From: Alphaproteobacteria bacterium
Lineage (GTDB): Bacteria > Pseudomonadota > Alphaproteobacteria > Oceanibaculales > Oceanibaculaceae
Assembly (NCBI GenBank): GCA_018823745.1
Contig: JAHJHR010000002.1
Coordinates: 124,001-188,000 of the forward strand
DNA: 64,000 nt
Direction of reading: 5' to 3'
Shown: in pieces, positions 48,351-57,015 of the stretch
How positions within the stretch are numbered: the first letter of the stretch is position 1
How the letters are laid out: every line of letters begins with the position of its first letter
The notes under the pieces: generated by a model
What the model was told of the DNA's origin: nothing
What the model saw: the letters and a program-made list of their open reading frames with translations, nothing else
Database searches by the model: none
Program-made: the position numbers and the translations under genes

Positions 48351-49258
48351 CAGCGCCCCACGGTACGGGCGGGAAACGGTGGTGGTGCCGGCTTTGCCGG
48401 GCTGGCGGTCGGGCTGGCCGGTGAAGACTTCGTCCCGCCGGTCGCCAGATCGGTCAGCGTATAGAGGCCGCGTTCGCCGGGCATCGGCTGGAACCGGTCA
48501 GAAATGCCGAGCACGGTCTCCGCACCGCCCAGATAGAGAATGCCATCCGGCGCCATGCGCTTGGAGATCGCCTCCAGCACCTTGGCCTTGGTCGGCTGGT
48601 CGAAATAGATCAGCACGTTGCGGCAGAAGACGATGTCGAACTGGCCCAGCGGCGACAGATCATGCAGCAGATTGTAGGTCTTGAACTGGATGTTCTCGCG
48701 CAGCGCCGAATCGATGCGCCACTTGTCGCCATCCTGTTTGAAATACTTCACCAGATAATTGATCGGCAGGCCGCGCTGCACCTCGAACTGGGAATAGACG
48801 CCGGATTTGGCGCGTTCCACCATTGCCAGCGACAAATCGGTGGCGAGGATGTCGAATTTCCAGCCGGCGGAGAGGCGCGTCTCCTCCTTCAGCATCATGG
48901 CGATGGAATAGGGCTCCTGGCCGCTGGAACAGGCCGCGCTCCAGATCCGCATGCGGCGGGTCGACTGGCGCTTTTCCATCAGCCGCGGCAGCACCAGATC
49001 CTTCAGCTGGTTGAACGGCTTCATGTCGCGGAAGAACAGCGATTCATTGGTGGTCATGGCATCGACCACCGCCTTCACCACCTGGCTGTCATTGCGCTGG
49101 CGGATGATCTGGACCAGCTCCTCCAGCGTCTTCAGGTTGAAGCTGCGGGCGACCGGCATCAGCCGGCTTTCCAGCAGGTAAATCTTCTCCTGGGTCAGCA
49201 CGAGGCCGGACTGGTCACGCACCAGATTGGCCAGCAGGGTGAAATCCTCGGGCTTCAT
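48350..49258 (-). CDS. cheR: chemotaxis protein methyltransferase CheR
   Basis: RMRIWSAACSSGQEPYSIAMMLKEE; FDIVFCRNVLIYFDQPTKAKVLEAISKRMAPDGILYLGGAET. Confidence 0.95.
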   Translation of the reverse strand: MKPEDFTLLANLVRDQSGLVLTQEKIYLLESRLMPVARSFNLKTLEELVQIIRQRNDSQVVKAVVDAMTTNESLFFRDMKPFNQLKDLVLPRLMEKRQSTRRMRIWSAACSSGQEPYSIAMMLKEETRLSAGWKFDILATDLSLAMVERAKSGVYSQFEVQRGLPINYLVKYFKQDGDKWRIDSALRENIQFKTYNLLHDLSPLGQFDIVFCRNVLIYFDQPTKAKVLEAISKRMAPDGILYLGGAETVLGISDRFQPMPGERGLYTLTDLATGGTKSSPASPTASPAKPAPPPFPARTVGR

Positions 49259-50430
49259 GCCGCTGACCTCATCGCCCGCTCGCACATATAGCTGGCCATC
49301 CGGTCGATCGGCAGAACGGCGCTGCACAACCCGGCGGTGGCAACCGCCCCTGGCATGCCCCAGACAACGCTGGTCGCCTCGTCCTGCGCGGCGATGATGC
49401 CGCCGGATTTCACCACGACTTCCGCGCCTGCCTGGCCATCCTTGCCCATGCCGGTCAGCATCAGCACCAACATGCGGCTGCCATAGATCTTGGACAGGCT
49501 GCGCAGCATCGGATCGACGGAAGGACGGCAGAAATTCTCCGGCGGGGTCTGGGTCAGGCGGATCACGCGGCGCGTGCCGTCAGCCTCCACCACCATGTGA
49601 TAATTGCCCGGTGCGATATACATGCGATGCGCCTGCACCACCTCGCCATCCTTGCCCTCGCGACAATCCCAGCCGCTGCTGCGCGACAGATGCTCGGCCA
49701 GGATCGGCGTGAAGGTCGCCGGCATGTGCTGGGTGATGAAGATCGGCTGCGGCAGATCCTTGCGCAGATTGCCCAGCAGCTTCAGCAGCGCCTGCGGCCC
49801 GCCGGTGGACGCACCGATGGCGATGATCTCCGGCGCCACCTTAAGATCCGTCGACCGCAGGGTGATCGGCATGGCCGCCGGCTTGGCGGCCGGTGCCGGG
49901 GCGGCTGTGCGCTTGTCGGCGCTGAAGCGGGGCGCCTGCACGACGCGGCTGGTGGTGCCGGCGCTGCGGCGGCGCGCTGCACCCAGCGCGCGGATTTTCA
50001 TCACCAGATCGCGCTTGAAATCATCGGCCGACATCAGCGCGCCGGTACTGCTCGGCTTGGCGAGATATTCCTTGGCCCCCGATTGCAGCGCCCGCAGGCT
50101 GATATCCGCATTCTTCTGGGTCAGGGTGGAGGACATGATGACCTGAAGCGTCGGGTCGATCTTCAGTAGCTGCGGCAGGGCAGTCAGCCCGTCCATGCGC
50201 GGCATTTCGATGTCCAGGATGGTGACCTCGACATCGTAGCGCGGCAACTGGCGCAGCGCCATTTCGCCATCACCCACCGAGGCCACGATCTCGATATCCG
50301 GCTCAGCCGACAGCACCTTTGTGTAGAGTCCCCGGATCACCGCGGAATCATCCACCAGCATCACGCGATAGGGTGCCTGATCAGCGCCCTTGGCCGATGC
50401 CGAACTCGCGGTGGGGGGAGAAAGCGTCAT
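49255..50430 (-). CDS. cheB: chemotaxis protein-glutamate methylesterase CheB
   Basis: Receiver (VMLVDDSAVIRGL) and esterase domain (IAIGASTGGPQALLKLLGNLRKDLPQPIFITQHMPATFTPILAEHL). Confidence 0.95.
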   Translation of the reverse strand: MTLSPPTASSASAKGADQAPYRVMLVDDSAVIRGLYTKVLSAEPDIEIVASVGDGEMALRQLPRYDVEVTILDIEMPRMDGLTALPQLLKIDPTLQVIMSSTLTQKNADISLRALQSGAKEYLAKPSSTGALMSADDFKRDLVMKIRALGAARRRSAGTTSRVVQAPRFSADKRTAAPAPAAKPAAMPITLRSTDLKVAPEIIAIGASTGGPQALLKLLGNLRKDLPQPIFITQHMPATFTPILAEHLSRSSGWDCREGKDGEVVQAHRMYIAPGNYHMVVEADGTRRVIRLTQTPPENFCRPSVDPMLRSLSKIYGSRMLVLMLTGMGKDGQAGAEVVVKSGGIIAAQDEATSVVWGMPGAVATAGLCSAVLPIDRMASYMCERAMRSAA

Positions 50431-50795
50431 CAGATCAGCCCGACCTGTTCGAATTTCGACTGGATAATATCGCTGTCAAACGGCTTCATGATGTATTCGT
50501 TGGCCCCGGCCATCAGCGCTTCCTGGATGCGCGACATTTCATTTTCAGTCGTGCAGAACACGACGACGGGCTTATCCCCGCCGGGCATCTGGCGCAAGGC
50601 GCGCAGGAATTCGATGCCATTCATCACCGGCATGTTCCAATCAAGCAGAATGGCGTCGGGCATATGCTTCTCGCATGCCTCGACGGCCGCCTTGCCATCG
50701 GCTGCCTCGTCGATGGCGAATTCAAGCTGTTCCAGGATTTTCCGGGCGACCATGCGGACAACCCGAGAATCATCGACGATAAGACAGGATTTCAT
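50430..50795 (-). CDS. cheY: chemotaxis response regulator CheY
   Basis: MKSCLIVDDSRVVRMVARKILEQLEFAIDEAADGKAAVEACEKHMPDAILLDWNMPVMNGIEFLRALRQ; single domain. Confidence 0.93.
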   Translation of the reverse strand: MKSCLIVDDSRVVRMVARKILEQLEFAIDEAADGKAAVEACEKHMPDAILLDWNMPVMNGIEFLRALRQMPGGDKPVVVFCTTENEMSRIQEALMAGANEYIMKPFDSDIIQSKFEQVGLI

Positions 50796-50900
50796 TGCAA
50801 TTTTCTCGCCTGCACGACGCGTCCACTATCGGATATCGACATCACGTTACACGAAATCGCCTGGAAGGGCGACGCCGCCAGACCGGACAGCCGCTATCGG

Positions 50901-51398
50901 CTAGGCCGCCTGGGAACGCGAGAAATCGAGCAGCCTGTCGACATCGATCAGCACGAGGAGCTGCTTGTCGAGGCGATAGATGCCGCTGGAAACCTCCCGC
51001 CACATCGGATCAAGCGTCGAGGGGTTATGCTCGAACGCCTCATGCGACAGGTTCAGCACCTCGCCCACCTGATCGACCATCAGGCTGTACAGTTCGCCCT
51101 GGCACTCGACCACGACGCTCATTCCCTTGCCGGTGCCCTCTTCGGCCGGCGGCAGGCTGAGCCGGCGGCGCATATCCACGGCTGTAACGATCCGGCCGCG
51201 CAGATTGAGCGAACCGGCCACTTCCGGCGGCGACAGGGGAATGCGCGTAATGCGCTGCGGCCCCAGCACGTCATGCACGTCCAGCACCGGAAAACCGAAC
51301 ATCTGGTTGGCGACGAAGACCGTCACATACTGCTGGGCTGCCTCATTGGACACATCCACAGCCTCGCTGGAACGGCGGGTCACGAGATCGTTAGCCAT
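50901..51398 (-). CDS. cheW: chemotaxis coupling protein CheW
   Basis: QYVTVFVANQMFGFPVLDVHDVLGPQRITRIPLSPPEVAGSLNLRGRIVTAVDMRRRL. Confidence 0.94.
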   Translation of the reverse strand: MANDLVTRRSSEAVDVSNEAAQQYVTVFVANQMFGFPVLDVHDVLGPQRITRIPLSPPEVAGSLNLRGRIVTAVDMRRRLSLPPAEEGTGKGMSVVVECQGELYSLMVDQVGEVLNLSHEAFEHNPSTLDPMWREVSSGIYRLDKQLLVLIDVDRLLDFSRSQAA

Positions 51399-51406
51399 GT
51401 CTCACC

Positions 51407-54124
51407 TCACGCTACGCTGATGGATTGCGACAGGGTCTGCAGAAGCGCGTCCCGATCGTCCTTGGCAACATAATCATTGAACCCGGCGTCACGGCCGCGA
51501 TCCAGATCCTTGGCGCTGGTATGGGAGGACAGCGCCACCATCGGCACCTCCTGCCAGCGGCCGCCGCGTACCGCCCGGGCGAAATCGAAGCCGTTCATAC
51601 CCGGCATCTCGATATCGCTGACGATCACGTCGAAATCGCGCCCCTCCTCGCAATAGGCGAGAGCAGTAGAGGCATTGTCGGCCGTGGTGACGTCATAGCC
51701 GGCGACGGTCAGCAGGGGTGTCAGCAGATTGCGGAAGAACGGGCTGTCATCGACCAGCAGAACGCGCTTGCCGATCTGGTTGGCCGTGACTTCCTGCTGC
51801 GATTCCGCGTCGAACCAGTCGGCGAAGGCCTGCTGCAGGTAATAGCCGGCATCGACCACCTCGGTCGCCTTGCCACCAATGATGGCGCTGCCCATCAGGC
51901 CCGGCCGCTCGGTCTTCATGTTGATCTCGATGCGGTCCTCGACGATATCGACGATCTCGTCGACCATCAGGCCCATCGAGCGATCCTGGTCGGCGAAGAC
52001 CAGAACCGGCTGATGACCGCTGCGCTTCACCTCATAGCCCGGCACGATCGGCACCAGCGGCATCAGGCGGCCGCGATACTGCACCACCGGACGGCCATCC
52101 GACCATTCCATCTTGTTGCAGTCGATTTCCTCCAGCCGGGCCACCAGGGCCAGCGGCACCGCCTTCGGATTCTCATCACCGGCGCGGAAGATCAGCAACG
52201 AGGTGCGGGTGCGCGAGGCCATGATCTCGGTGGCGATGGCGTCGGCGCGGTTTTCGTCCTGGGCGACACCGATCTCGCCGGTCGCAGCCGCAATACCGTT
52301 CGGGTCCAGGATCATGATGACACTGCCATCGCCCAGGATGGTATTGCCGGAGAACAGCGAGATGGAGCGCAGGATCGGCGCCACCGGCTTGACCACGATT
52401 TCTTCGGTGTCGAACACCTTGTCGACGATGATGCCGAAGGTGTAGGTGCCGACCTGGGTGACGACGATGAAGCTGTCCGAACCGGCCTCGGCGGGCTGGT
52501 CGTCCAGATTCAGCATCTTGGCCAGCGAGACCAGCGGCAGCAGCCGGTCGCGCAGGCGCAGCACCGGCACATTGTTCAGCTTCTCGATCTGATGCTCGGA
52601 ATTATTCGAGGCGCGCACCAGCTCAACCACGCTGATCTGCGGGATCGCGAAGCGCTCGCCGCGGCAGGCCACGACCAGAGCCGAGACAATAGCCAGGGTC
52701 AGCGGGATCTTGATGGTGAAGCTGGAGCCCTTGCCCTCGCGGCTGTTCAGCTCGATGGTGCCGCCGATCTTCTCGATATTGGTGCGCACCACATCCATGC
52801 CGACGCCGCGGCCGGAAACGGAGGTGACCTGCGCCGCCGTGGAGAAGCCGGCCTTGAAGATGTATTGCTGGATTTGCTGCAGCGGCATGCCTTCCAGCTC
52901 TGCCTCGGAAGCAAGGCCGTTCTGGACCACCTTCTGCTTGATCTTCTCGATGTTCAGGCCCCGGCCATCATCGCTGATCTCGATGATGATGTGACCGCCC
53001 TCGTGATAGGCGTTCAGCGTGATCGTACCGGTATCGGTCTTACCGGCGGCCAGACGGTCTGCAATGCCCTCAATGCCGTGATCGGCGGAATTGCGGACCA
53101 TATGGGTCAGCGGGTCCTTGATCAGCTCCAGCACCTGGCGATCCAGCTCGGTGTCGGCGCCCAGCATCTTCAGGTCGATCTTCTTGCCCAGTTCATGGGC
53201 CAGATCGCGCACGATGCGAGGCAGCTTCGCCCAGGCATTGCCGATGGGCTGCATGCGGGTCTTCATGACGCCGTCCTGCAGTTCCGACGTGACCTGCGAC
53301 AGGCGCTGCAACGGCACGGTGAATTCGGAATCCTTGTAGCGCCGCATGATCTGCAGCAGCTGGTTGCGGGTCAGCACCAGTTCGCTGACCATCGTCATCA
53401 GGTTTTCCAGCAGCTCGACCGAGACGCGGATATTCTGGTTGGCAACCGCCGAGTCCGCGGTCTCCGCAGAGGTCATGCCGCCGCCATTCTTGGCGACCAG
53501 ATCATTGCCGGCAGGCTTGGCCACCGGCGCCGGGGCCGGGGTTGCCGCAGGGACCGGCGCGGCCGGCGCGTCTTCCGGGCCGGGGGTCGACTGGAAAATC
53601 GCCTCAAGCTCATCCAGCGAGACTTCGCCGGGGCGGGTGCCGATCTCGGAAGAGATGGAGTCATCCATGCCGGCATCGGCCGCTTCGGCAGCCTCAAGAG
53701 CGGGTTCCGGCTCGGGAGCGGCGGTGGTGGCAATGGTCGCGGTGGTTTCGCCGGCGGCCATGGCGTCCAGGGCGGCGATCAGGTCGCCATCCTGGCCTTC
53801 CGGCTCAGCCTCGGTCTGCTCCAGCACGGAGACGATCATCTTGATCCGGTCGAGCGAGGCCAGGATCAGCGTGACAGCCTGCGGCGTCACCTCCAGCTCG
53901 CCATCGCGGAACCGGCCCAGCACATTCTCCGAGGCATGGGCGACAGCCTCAAGCCGGGGCAGGCCGAGGAAGCCGCAGGTGCCCTTGATGGTGTGCACGA
54001 GGCGGAAGATATTCCCCAGCAGCGACGGATCGTTGGGATTCTGTTCCAGCCGGACGATTTCCACGTCGAGCGTTCCAAGATTTTCGACGGTCTCCGTCAG
54101 AAATTCGCTGAGCAGATCATCCAT
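51407..54124 (-). CDS. cheA: hybrid chemotaxis histidine kinase CheA with C-terminal receiver
   Basis: Hpt (IFRLVHTIKGTCGFLGLPRLEAVAHASENVL), HATPase (HMVRNSADHGIEGIADRLAAGK, ISDDGRGLN), CheW-like region(s), receiver (RVLLVDDSPFFRNLLTPLLTVAGYDVTTAD). Confidence 0.95.
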   Translation of the reverse strand: MDDLLSEFLTETVENLGTLDVEIVRLEQNPNDPSLLGNIFRLVHTIKGTCGFLGLPRLEAVAHASENVLGRFRDGELEVTPQAVTLILASLDRIKMIVSVLEQTEAEPEGQDGDLIAALDAMAAGETTATIATTAAPEPEPALEAAEAADAGMDDSISSEIGTRPGEVSLDELEAIFQSTPGPEDAPAAPVPAATPAPAPVAKPAGNDLVAKNGGGMTSAETADSAVANQNIRVSVELLENLMTMVSELVLTRNQLLQIMRRYKDSEFTVPLQRLSQVTSELQDGVMKTRMQPIGNAWAKLPRIVRDLAHELGKKIDLKMLGADTELDRQVLELIKDPLTHMVRNSADHGIEGIADRLAAGKTDTGTITLNAYHEGGHIIIEISDDGRGLNIEKIKQKVVQNGLASEAELEGMPLQQIQQYIFKAGFSTAAQVTSVSGRGVGMDVVRTNIEKIGGTIELNSREGKGSSFTIKIPLTLAIVSALVVACRGERFAIPQISVVELVRASNNSEHQIEKLNNVPVLRLRDRLLPLVSLAKMLNLDDQPAEAGSDSFIVVTQVGTYTFGIIVDKVFDTEEIVVKPVAPILRSISLFSGNTILGDGSVIMILDPNGIAAATGEIGVAQDENRADAIATEIMASRTRTSLLIFRAGDENPKAVPLALVARLEEIDCNKMEWSDGRPVVQYRGRLMPLVPIVPGYEVKRSGHQPVLVFADQDRSMGLMVDEIVDIVEDRIEINMKTERPGLMGSAIIGGKATEVVDAGYYLQQAFADWFDAESQQEVTANQIGKRVLLVDDSPFFRNLLTPLLTVAGYDVTTADNASTALAYCEEGRDFDVIVSDIEMPGMNGFDFARAVRGGRWQEVPMVALSSHTSAKDLDRGRDAGFNDYVAKDDRDALLQTLSQSISVA

Positions 54125-54218
54125 CTTGAAATTTCCCCGTCCCGTTGTGGCTGTCTTGCTGTACCGGCAGTCGAGAGACCGCCCGTTGATCATGGGCCCC
54201 ATGAATAGACGCCGAGAT

Positions 54219-54233
54219 TTAAAACTTAGTTAA
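54219..54233. promoter_or_regulatory. CtrA-type box TTAA-N7-TTAA upstream of cheA
   Basis: TTAA-AACTTAG-TTAA, 95 bp upstream of the cheA start codon, between chpT stop and cheA start. Confidence 0.6.
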
Positions 54234-54274
54234 TGATACCGCGAAATTTTATGCGGCGCTGCCACGACGTGACA

Positions 54275-54928
54275 TCAGCGCACTTCCGGCACGGTCAATC
54301 TAAGCTGCACCCGATCCGTTTCCAGCCCACACTGGACTGGCGTGCCCAGCCGCCGGGCCAGAAGCCCCGCGATGAAACCAACCACGGCGCGGGAATCAAG
54401 TTCGGCCGGCGCCTCCTCGGCAGCCAGGGCCGCGACCGTCCCGGCATCAAGCCTGGCGCCAACCCCGCGTGCCTCAACGGTGATGGACAGCCCATCGCCG
54501 TCCGATTGCGAGGCGATTGTGAGGCTGCCGCCCCGGGGCAGCGCCTCGGCACCGACCACCGCCAAGGCCAGCATGATGCGCAGCACGCCCGGCCCCGCCC
54601 CTTGCGATTCCAGCCGCGCATCAGGGCGCCAATCCAGCACGACCTTGCCGTCCTGCAGGTAATCGGCCAGCAATTTGCGGCCATCGCTGAGCGGGTGATC
54701 ATTGCGCTCGCCGGCGATGCCGAAGGCTATGCGGTACAGGCTGAGCCGGGCCGCCGCCTGGCGGGCGCTGCGGCCGACCAGTTCCAGCGCCTCGTCCGAC
54801 ATCTCGCCCGGCCCCATCTCCTCGATCAGTTCGAGACCGTTCACGATGGCACCCGCCGGGCTGATCAAATCATGGCAGAGACGAGAGACCAGTAGGTCCA
54901 TAACCCTTATCTCGACGTGCATCCGCAT
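54275..54928 (-). CDS. chpT: ChpT-like histidine phosphotransferase
   Basis: MDLLVSRLCHDLISPAGAIVNGLELIEEMGPGEMSDEALELVGRSARQAAARLSLYRIAFG. Confidence 0.9.
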   Translation of the reverse strand: MRMHVEIRVMDLLVSRLCHDLISPAGAIVNGLELIEEMGPGEMSDEALELVGRSARQAAARLSLYRIAFGIAGERNDHPLSDGRKLLADYLQDGKVVLDWRPDARLESQGAGPGVLRIMLALAVVGAEALPRGGSLTIASQSDGDGLSITVEARGVGARLDAGTVAALAAEEAPAELDSRAVVGFIAGLLARRLGTPVQCGLETDRVQLRLTVPEVR

Positions 54929-54984
54929 CTCCTTAAGCCTTATGCTGGGCGCACCGACAATGGAAAGCAGGTGCGCAACCCGTC

Positions 54985-55194
54985 ATGAACAACAAATTCC
55001 AGTCGATGAACGCCGCCGCCCTGGAAGGTGGCCTCGCCCCCGGTGTGCTGGTTCGCCACCCGACCCAGCCTGACTGGGGGCTGGGGCAGGTCCAGTCGGT
55101 GATCGGCAACCGGATCACCGTCAATTTCGAGCATGCAGGTAAACAACTTATAAACGGCGACGTAATTGGTCTTCTTTCCGCCGAGGATGACTAG
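54985..55194 (+). CDS. DUF3553-like small protein
   Basis: GGLAPGVLVRHPTQPDWGLGQVQSVIGNRITVNFEHAGKQLINGDVIGL. Confidence 0.78.
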   Translation: MNNKFQSMNAAALEGGLAPGVLVRHPTQPDWGLGQVQSVIGNRITVNFEHAGKQLINGDVIGLLSAEDD

Positions 55195-55269
55195 ACGAAA
55201 GCCCTGCCCTGGGCTAGGGCTTGAGAAAGGAAAGCGGATCAGACCGCTTGCCAGGGAGGACACAACCGC

Positions 55270-57015
55270 ATGCCGAATGGCACGCCTGATCCGGACAACG
55301 CATCCGGTAAAGCCGTAATCACCCCCCGCCGTCCCGGGCGCGATGGAGACAAGGGACGGCGCAAGGCCAGCGCCTTCGCCAAGGGCCGGCTGGTCGATGA
55401 ACGGGCCATCGCCGAGGTGGACTGGCTGCTGACCGACCGCCTGAATCATCGCGACCTGCTGATCGAGCATCTGCACGCGATCCAGGATCACTATGGCCAT
55501 ATCTCGGTCCGGCATCTGGCAGCATTGGCCCATCTGATGCGCCTGCCGATGGCGGAGGTCTATGAGGTCGCCACCTTCTACGCCCATTTCGACGTGCTGC
55601 GGGAAGACGACGACATCCCGGAACAACTGACCATCCGGGTCTGCGACAGCCTGACCTGCGGGCTGATGGGGGCGGAGGCGATCATCGCCGAGCTGGAAGC
55701 CAACCCGCCACCCGGCAAGCGCATCCTGCGCGCGCCCTGCATGGGGGCCTGCGACCGTGCCCCCGTTGCCGCCTATAACCACGTCCAGATTCCCCGCTGC
55801 ACGGCGTCGATGATCCGCGAGGGCGGCCCCTTCGTGCTGGACGAGGCACCGCCCTATGACAGTCTCGACGCCTATATAGCGGGCGGCGGCTATGAGGAGC
55901 TGACGGATCTGCGCGAGGGCCGGCTGACGCCCGAGGCGATCATCGGGCAGCTGAAGCAGAGCGGATTGCGCGGGCTGGGTGGTGCCGGCTTCCCGACCGA
56001 CCGGAAATGGGCGCTGGTCCGGTCTCAGCCCGGCCCGAAATTCATGGCGGTGAATGCCGATGAGGGCGAGCCCGGCACCTTCAAGGACCGGTTCTACATG
56101 GAAAGCGATCCGCACCGCCTGTTCGAGGGCATGCTGATCGGCGCCACCGTCACCGGCTGCCAGGATATCTATCTCTATCTGCGTGACGAATACCCTCATC
56201 TGCGGGCGGTCCTGGCGGCTGAACTGCACCATCTGCGCGAGGCCGGGCTGCTGGGCGATATCCAGGTGCATGTGCGGCGCGGCGCCGGGGCGTATATCTG
56301 CGGCGAGGAATCGGCGATGATCGAATCGATCGAGGGCAAGCGCGGCCTGCCCCGCCACCGCCCGCCCTATGTCGCGGAGAAGGGCCTGTTCGGCCGCCCG
56401 ACGCTGGTGAACAATGTCGAGACGCTGTTCTGGGTGCGCGACATATTGCAGGACGGGCCGGACTGGTTCGCCGGGTTGGGGCGGCGCGGCCATAAAGGTA
56501 TCCGCGCCTTCTCCGTCTCCGGAAGGGTGCGGGAGCCGGGCGTGAAGCTGGCCCCCGCCGGCATCACCGCGCGCGAGCTGATCGAGGAATTTTGCGGCGG
56601 CATGGCCGAGGGCCACACCTTCAAGGCCTATCTGCCGGGCGGCGCGTCCGGCGGCATATTGCCGGCCAGCCTGGCCGACATCCCGCTGGATTTCGGCACG
56701 CTGGTCGAGCATGACAGCTTCGTCGGCAGCCATGCCGTCATCATCCTGTCCGACCGCGACAACACCGCCGATGCCGCGCTGAACCTGATGCGCTTCTTCG
56801 CCGAGGAGAGCTGCGGCCAATGCACGCCCTGCCGCCTGGGCACCGAGAAGGCGGCCCAGCTGATGGCCCAGCCGGACTGGGACGAGCCGCTGCTGCGCGA
56901 CCTCGCCCGCGCCATGGCCGATGCCTCGATCTGTGGCCTCGGTCAGGCTGCGCCCAACCCGATGCTGAGCGTGCTCACGCATTTTCCCGAGGACGTGGCG
57001 GCAAGAGACTCGTGA
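55270..57015 (+). CDS. formate dehydrogenase beta subunit, fused NuoE-like and NuoF-like domains
   Basis: NuoE-type CDSLTC...CMGAC [2Fe-2S] ligands followed by NuoF-type GLRGLGGAGFPTDRKW, NADEGEPGTFKDR, GAGAYICGEESAMIESIEGKRG, ESCGQCTPCRLG. Confidence 0.9.
   Translation: MPNGTPDPDNASGKAVITPRRPGRDGDKGRRKASAFAKGRLVDERAIAEVDWLLTDRLNHRDLLIEHLHAIQDHYGHISVRHLAALAHLMRLPMAEVYEVATFYAHFDVLREDDDIPEQLTIRVCDSLTCGLMGAEAIIAELEANPPPGKRILRAPCMGACDRAPVAAYNHVQIPRCTASMIREGGPFVLDEAPPYDSLDAYIAGGGYEELTDLREGRLTPEAIIGQLKQSGLRGLGGAGFPTDRKWALVRSQPGPKFMAVNADEGEPGTFKDRFYMESDPHRLFEGMLIGATVTGCQDIYLYLRDEYPHLRAVLAAELHHLREAGLLGDIQVHVRRGAGAYICGEESAMIESIEGKRGLPRHRPPYVAEKGLFGRPTLVNNVETLFWVRDILQDGPDWFAGLGRRGHKGIRAFSVSGRVREPGVKLAPAGITARELIEEFCGGMAEGHTFKAYLPGGASGGILPASLADIPLDFGTLVEHDSFVGSHAVIILSDRDNTADAALNLMRFFAEESCGQCTPCRLGTEKAAQLMAQPDWDEPLLRDLARAMADASICGLGQAAPNPMLSVLTHFPEDVAARDS

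Noticed and set aside
51425-54208. 927-aa plus-strand ORF opposite cheA
   Set aside because: Antisense shadow of a high-GC gene. The translation is H/D/Q/G/L-rich with no recognisable domain, while the minus strand encodes a complete CheA.
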